This document shows, in pieces, positions 5,391 to 6,718 of a DNA stretch of 6,718 bases; within the stretch, counting starts at the first letter, position 1; each line of letters begins with the position of its first letter. Under the pieces are notes generated by a model. It did no database searches. It was not told the origin of the DNA and saw only the letters and a program-made list of their open reading frames with translations. Both the position numbers and the translations under genes were made by a program. This DNA comes from Acidobacteriota bacterium (GTDB taxonomy: Bacteria; Acidobacteriota; Vicinamibacteria; Vicinamibacterales; UBA2999), in the NCBI GenBank assembly GCA_947478985.1, contig CANJYC010000099.1:1-6718 (forward strand). The letters run 5' to 3'.

Positions 5391-6424
5391 ACGTCGACCA
5401 GCGGCAGCCCCAGCGACTGAATCTGCGCGAACACGTCGTCGGGCGTCCGCACCTCATCCTCGTCCCGCAGCCGGTGACGGAAGGGTCGGTACGCCACGTC
5501 CACCGGAAGCGTCGGGAGCGTGGGCGCGAGATCGCGCCGGACGAAGAAGGCGTTCACGCCCGAGTTCTCGCAGAGGACGAGCCGATATCCGCGAGCCTCG
5601 GCCGCCTTATTCAGCGCGCCGAGCGACGCGCCGAAATACTCGAGCGGTGCGCCGGAGGGCGGGGGCGCATTCGGCAGCGTGACGGCGCGGCTCGGCCCGA
5701 AGTGCGCGTTGTACTCGACAATCAGCACGCGCGCGTTGCAGGCAGTGATGGCCTGGAGCAGCCAGTAGTCGATGCTGTCGATGTCGATCGAGAGCAGGTC
5801 GATTGCGCCGGTCATCCCGTGCGATTCGAGCAGCGCGTTCACGCTGGCGGTGTCCACGAAGGCCCGGGCCACCTGCACACCTGGCCGCGATCGGAACTCG
5901 TGCGTGGCCACGCGCACCGCGCGCTTGCTCGCGTCCACCATGAGGCCGGTCCACCCCAGATCGTGCGCGAGCACGGCGGAGTTGCCGCCCGTGCCGCCGG
6001 AGCCAATCTCGACGAAACGGCGCGTCTCGACGCCAACCGCCTCGAACAAGGCGAGGATGATGCCGTCCTCCTCGTTCTGCGACCGCAGCCGGAAGCGCCG
6101 CGCCTGCAGCGCCAGCGGCGCGGGCAAATCCGTGGGCAGATACTGGGCCCGAATCAGCGCCGAGAGCTGCCCGCGGAAGATCTGCCGGAACTTTTCGTCG
6201 ACCCGCTGGTTCGACAGGATCTTGTCGACCTGCTTCTGGCTGGCGGCCACCTGCTCGACCTTGGTCGTGAGGCGCTGCACCATCACCCGCACTTCCTCGA
6301 TCTCGTTTCGGAACGCCCGCGTCTGCGCCGCCTGTGATGCGAACAGATGGCGGCCTAGTCGTTCGAGCAGACGCGCGAACGCGCCGCCTCCTCCGTGAGA
6401 ATCAGTCATATTGTCCGTGTTCAT
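5387..6424 (-). CDS. FkbM-type SAM-dependent methyltransferase with N-terminal coiled coil
   Basis: This 345-residue protein has a Rossmann-fold methyltransferase core of the FkbM type, a family that methylates hydroxyls on sugars, polyketides and other small molecules. Residues 38-80 (from FRNEIEEVRVMVQRL to VDEKFRQIF) look like a coiled coil. The core starts at SQNEEDGII (115-123). SAM-binding motif I is FVEIGSGGTGGNSA (137-150), an acidic residue ends strand 2 (MVD, 162-164), DLLSIDIDSIDYWLL is at 209-223, VEYNAHFGP at 236-244, and GYRLVLCENSGVNAFFVR at 279-296 closes the fold. No signal peptide or membrane segment is visible, so it should be cytoplasmic. The start may be ATG 6424, or ATG 6409 (Met6), which would overlap the upstream stop as ATGACTGA. 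Neither has a strong ribosome binding site. It overlaps the receiver-domain gene and so probably shares its transcript. The methyltransferase class is secure and the substrate is unknown. Confidence 0.82.
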   Translation of the reverse strand: MNTDNMTDSHGGGGAFARLLERLGRHLFASQAAQTRAFRNEIEEVRVMVQRLTTKVEQVAASQKQVDKILSNQRVDEKFRQIFRGQLSALIRAQYLPTDLPAPLALQARRFRLRSQNEEDGIILALFEAVGVETRRFVEIGSGGTGGNSAVLAHDLGWTGLMVDASKRAVRVATHEFRSRPGVQVARAFVDTASVNALLESHGMTGAIDLLSIDIDSIDYWLLQAITACNARVLIVEYNAHFGPSRAVTLPNAPPPSGAPLEYFGASLGALNKAAEARGYRLVLCENSGVNAFFVRRDLAPTLPTLPVDVAYRPFRHRLRDEDEVRTPDDVFAQIQSLGLPLVDV

Positions 6425-6718
6425 CTCGTGTTTCGCCGCCCTGCGACACCTCGCATGCGACGGCGATGGCCTCGCTCAACTCCGCCGCCGTGTACGGCTT
6501 GGGCAGGATCACAGTCACGCCCACGGCCAGCGCCTCGACTTCCATCGCATCGGTCACGCGGCCCGAGGCGAGCACCACCGGCAGGTCCGGACGCACTGCG
6601 AGGAGCTGCTTCGCTACGTCCAGGCCGGTGGCGCCGGGCATATTGAAGTCGACGACCAGGGCGTCGACCGCCTGGGGATCGGCGTGAAACGCCGACACGG
6701 CGGCGTCCGCGTGATTGA
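6402..6718 (-). CDS. Response-regulator receiver domain, C-terminal part (5' end outside window)
   Basis: The - strand frame is open to the right edge (first full codon at 6716-6714), so the GTG at 6698 is internal. The 104 visible residues form the second half of a CheY-like receiver. VDALVVDFNMPG (17-28) holds the phospho-accepting Asp23, LPVVLASGRVTD (45-56) the conserved Ser51, and VILPKPYTAAEL (69-80) the conserved Lys73 followed by Pro. The sequence then ends in a short polar tail with no output domain. The protein is therefore either a stand-alone receiver or the C-terminal receiver of a hybrid sensor kinase. The SGRVTD and LPKPYT style often occurs in the latter, but the missing upstream part decides this. 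Its TGA (6404-6402) lies inside the start of the methyltransferase gene, which suggests one operon. Confidence 0.88.
   Translation of the reverse strand, partial: NHADAAVSAFHADPQAVDALVVDFNMPGATGLDVAKQLLAVRPDLPVVLASGRVTDAMEVEALAVGVTVILPKPYTAAELSEAIAVACEVSQGGETRDEHGQYD

Noticed and set aside
5474..6337. A 287-codon + strand open frame opposite the methyltransferase gene
   Set aside because: The product is Arg/Glu/His-rich without motifs, while the - strand has clear SAM-binding motifs.

Overview
The window is GC-rich bacterial chromosomal DNA, densely coded, with five tight gene junctions and no RNA genes, insertion sequences, CRISPR arrays or long repeats that I can see. The protein styles suggest a high-GC soil-type bacterium, perhaps Acidobacteriota (Vicinamibacteria-like). 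They are a Pgi of the 'GTNGQHSFYQLIHQGTRLIP' type, a membrane-anchored mono-haem cytochrome c, large GT-C/YfhO-like membrane proteins and an FkbM-type methyltransferase. That placement is inference only.

Layout from left to right. (1) The 3' end of pgi (glucose-6-phosphate isomerase), + strand, cut by the left edge. (2) A short spacer with a TACAAT box, then a + strand gene for a small cytochrome c anchored by an N-terminal helix. (3) A convergent junction with a GC-rich hairpin. (4) A large - strand gene for a polytopic membrane protein that resembles YfhO/GT-C glycosyltransferases. (5) A 209-bp divergent control region with a good sigma-70 type promoter for the right-hand gene. (6) A + strand gene for a second polytopic GT-C-like membrane protein. 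(7) A - strand gene for an FkbM-type SAM methyltransferase; its stop codon and that of gene 6 share one CTAG tetramer. (8) The C-terminal end of a response-regulator receiver domain, - strand, cut by the right edge. Its end overlaps the methyltransferase start, so the two are probably co-transcribed and translationally coupled.

Functionally, the left part is housekeeping (glycolysis, electron transfer). The right part looks like envelope or glycan biology: two membrane proteins of glycosyltransferase-like architecture, transcribed from one divergent region, next to a methyltransferase of a family that often modifies sugars, with a phosphorelay protein upstream. No clearly new system is proven here. 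The points most worth checking are the divergent GT-C/YfhO-like pair, the receiver-methyltransferase overlap, and an apparent His-to-Leu change at a catalytic position of Pgi.
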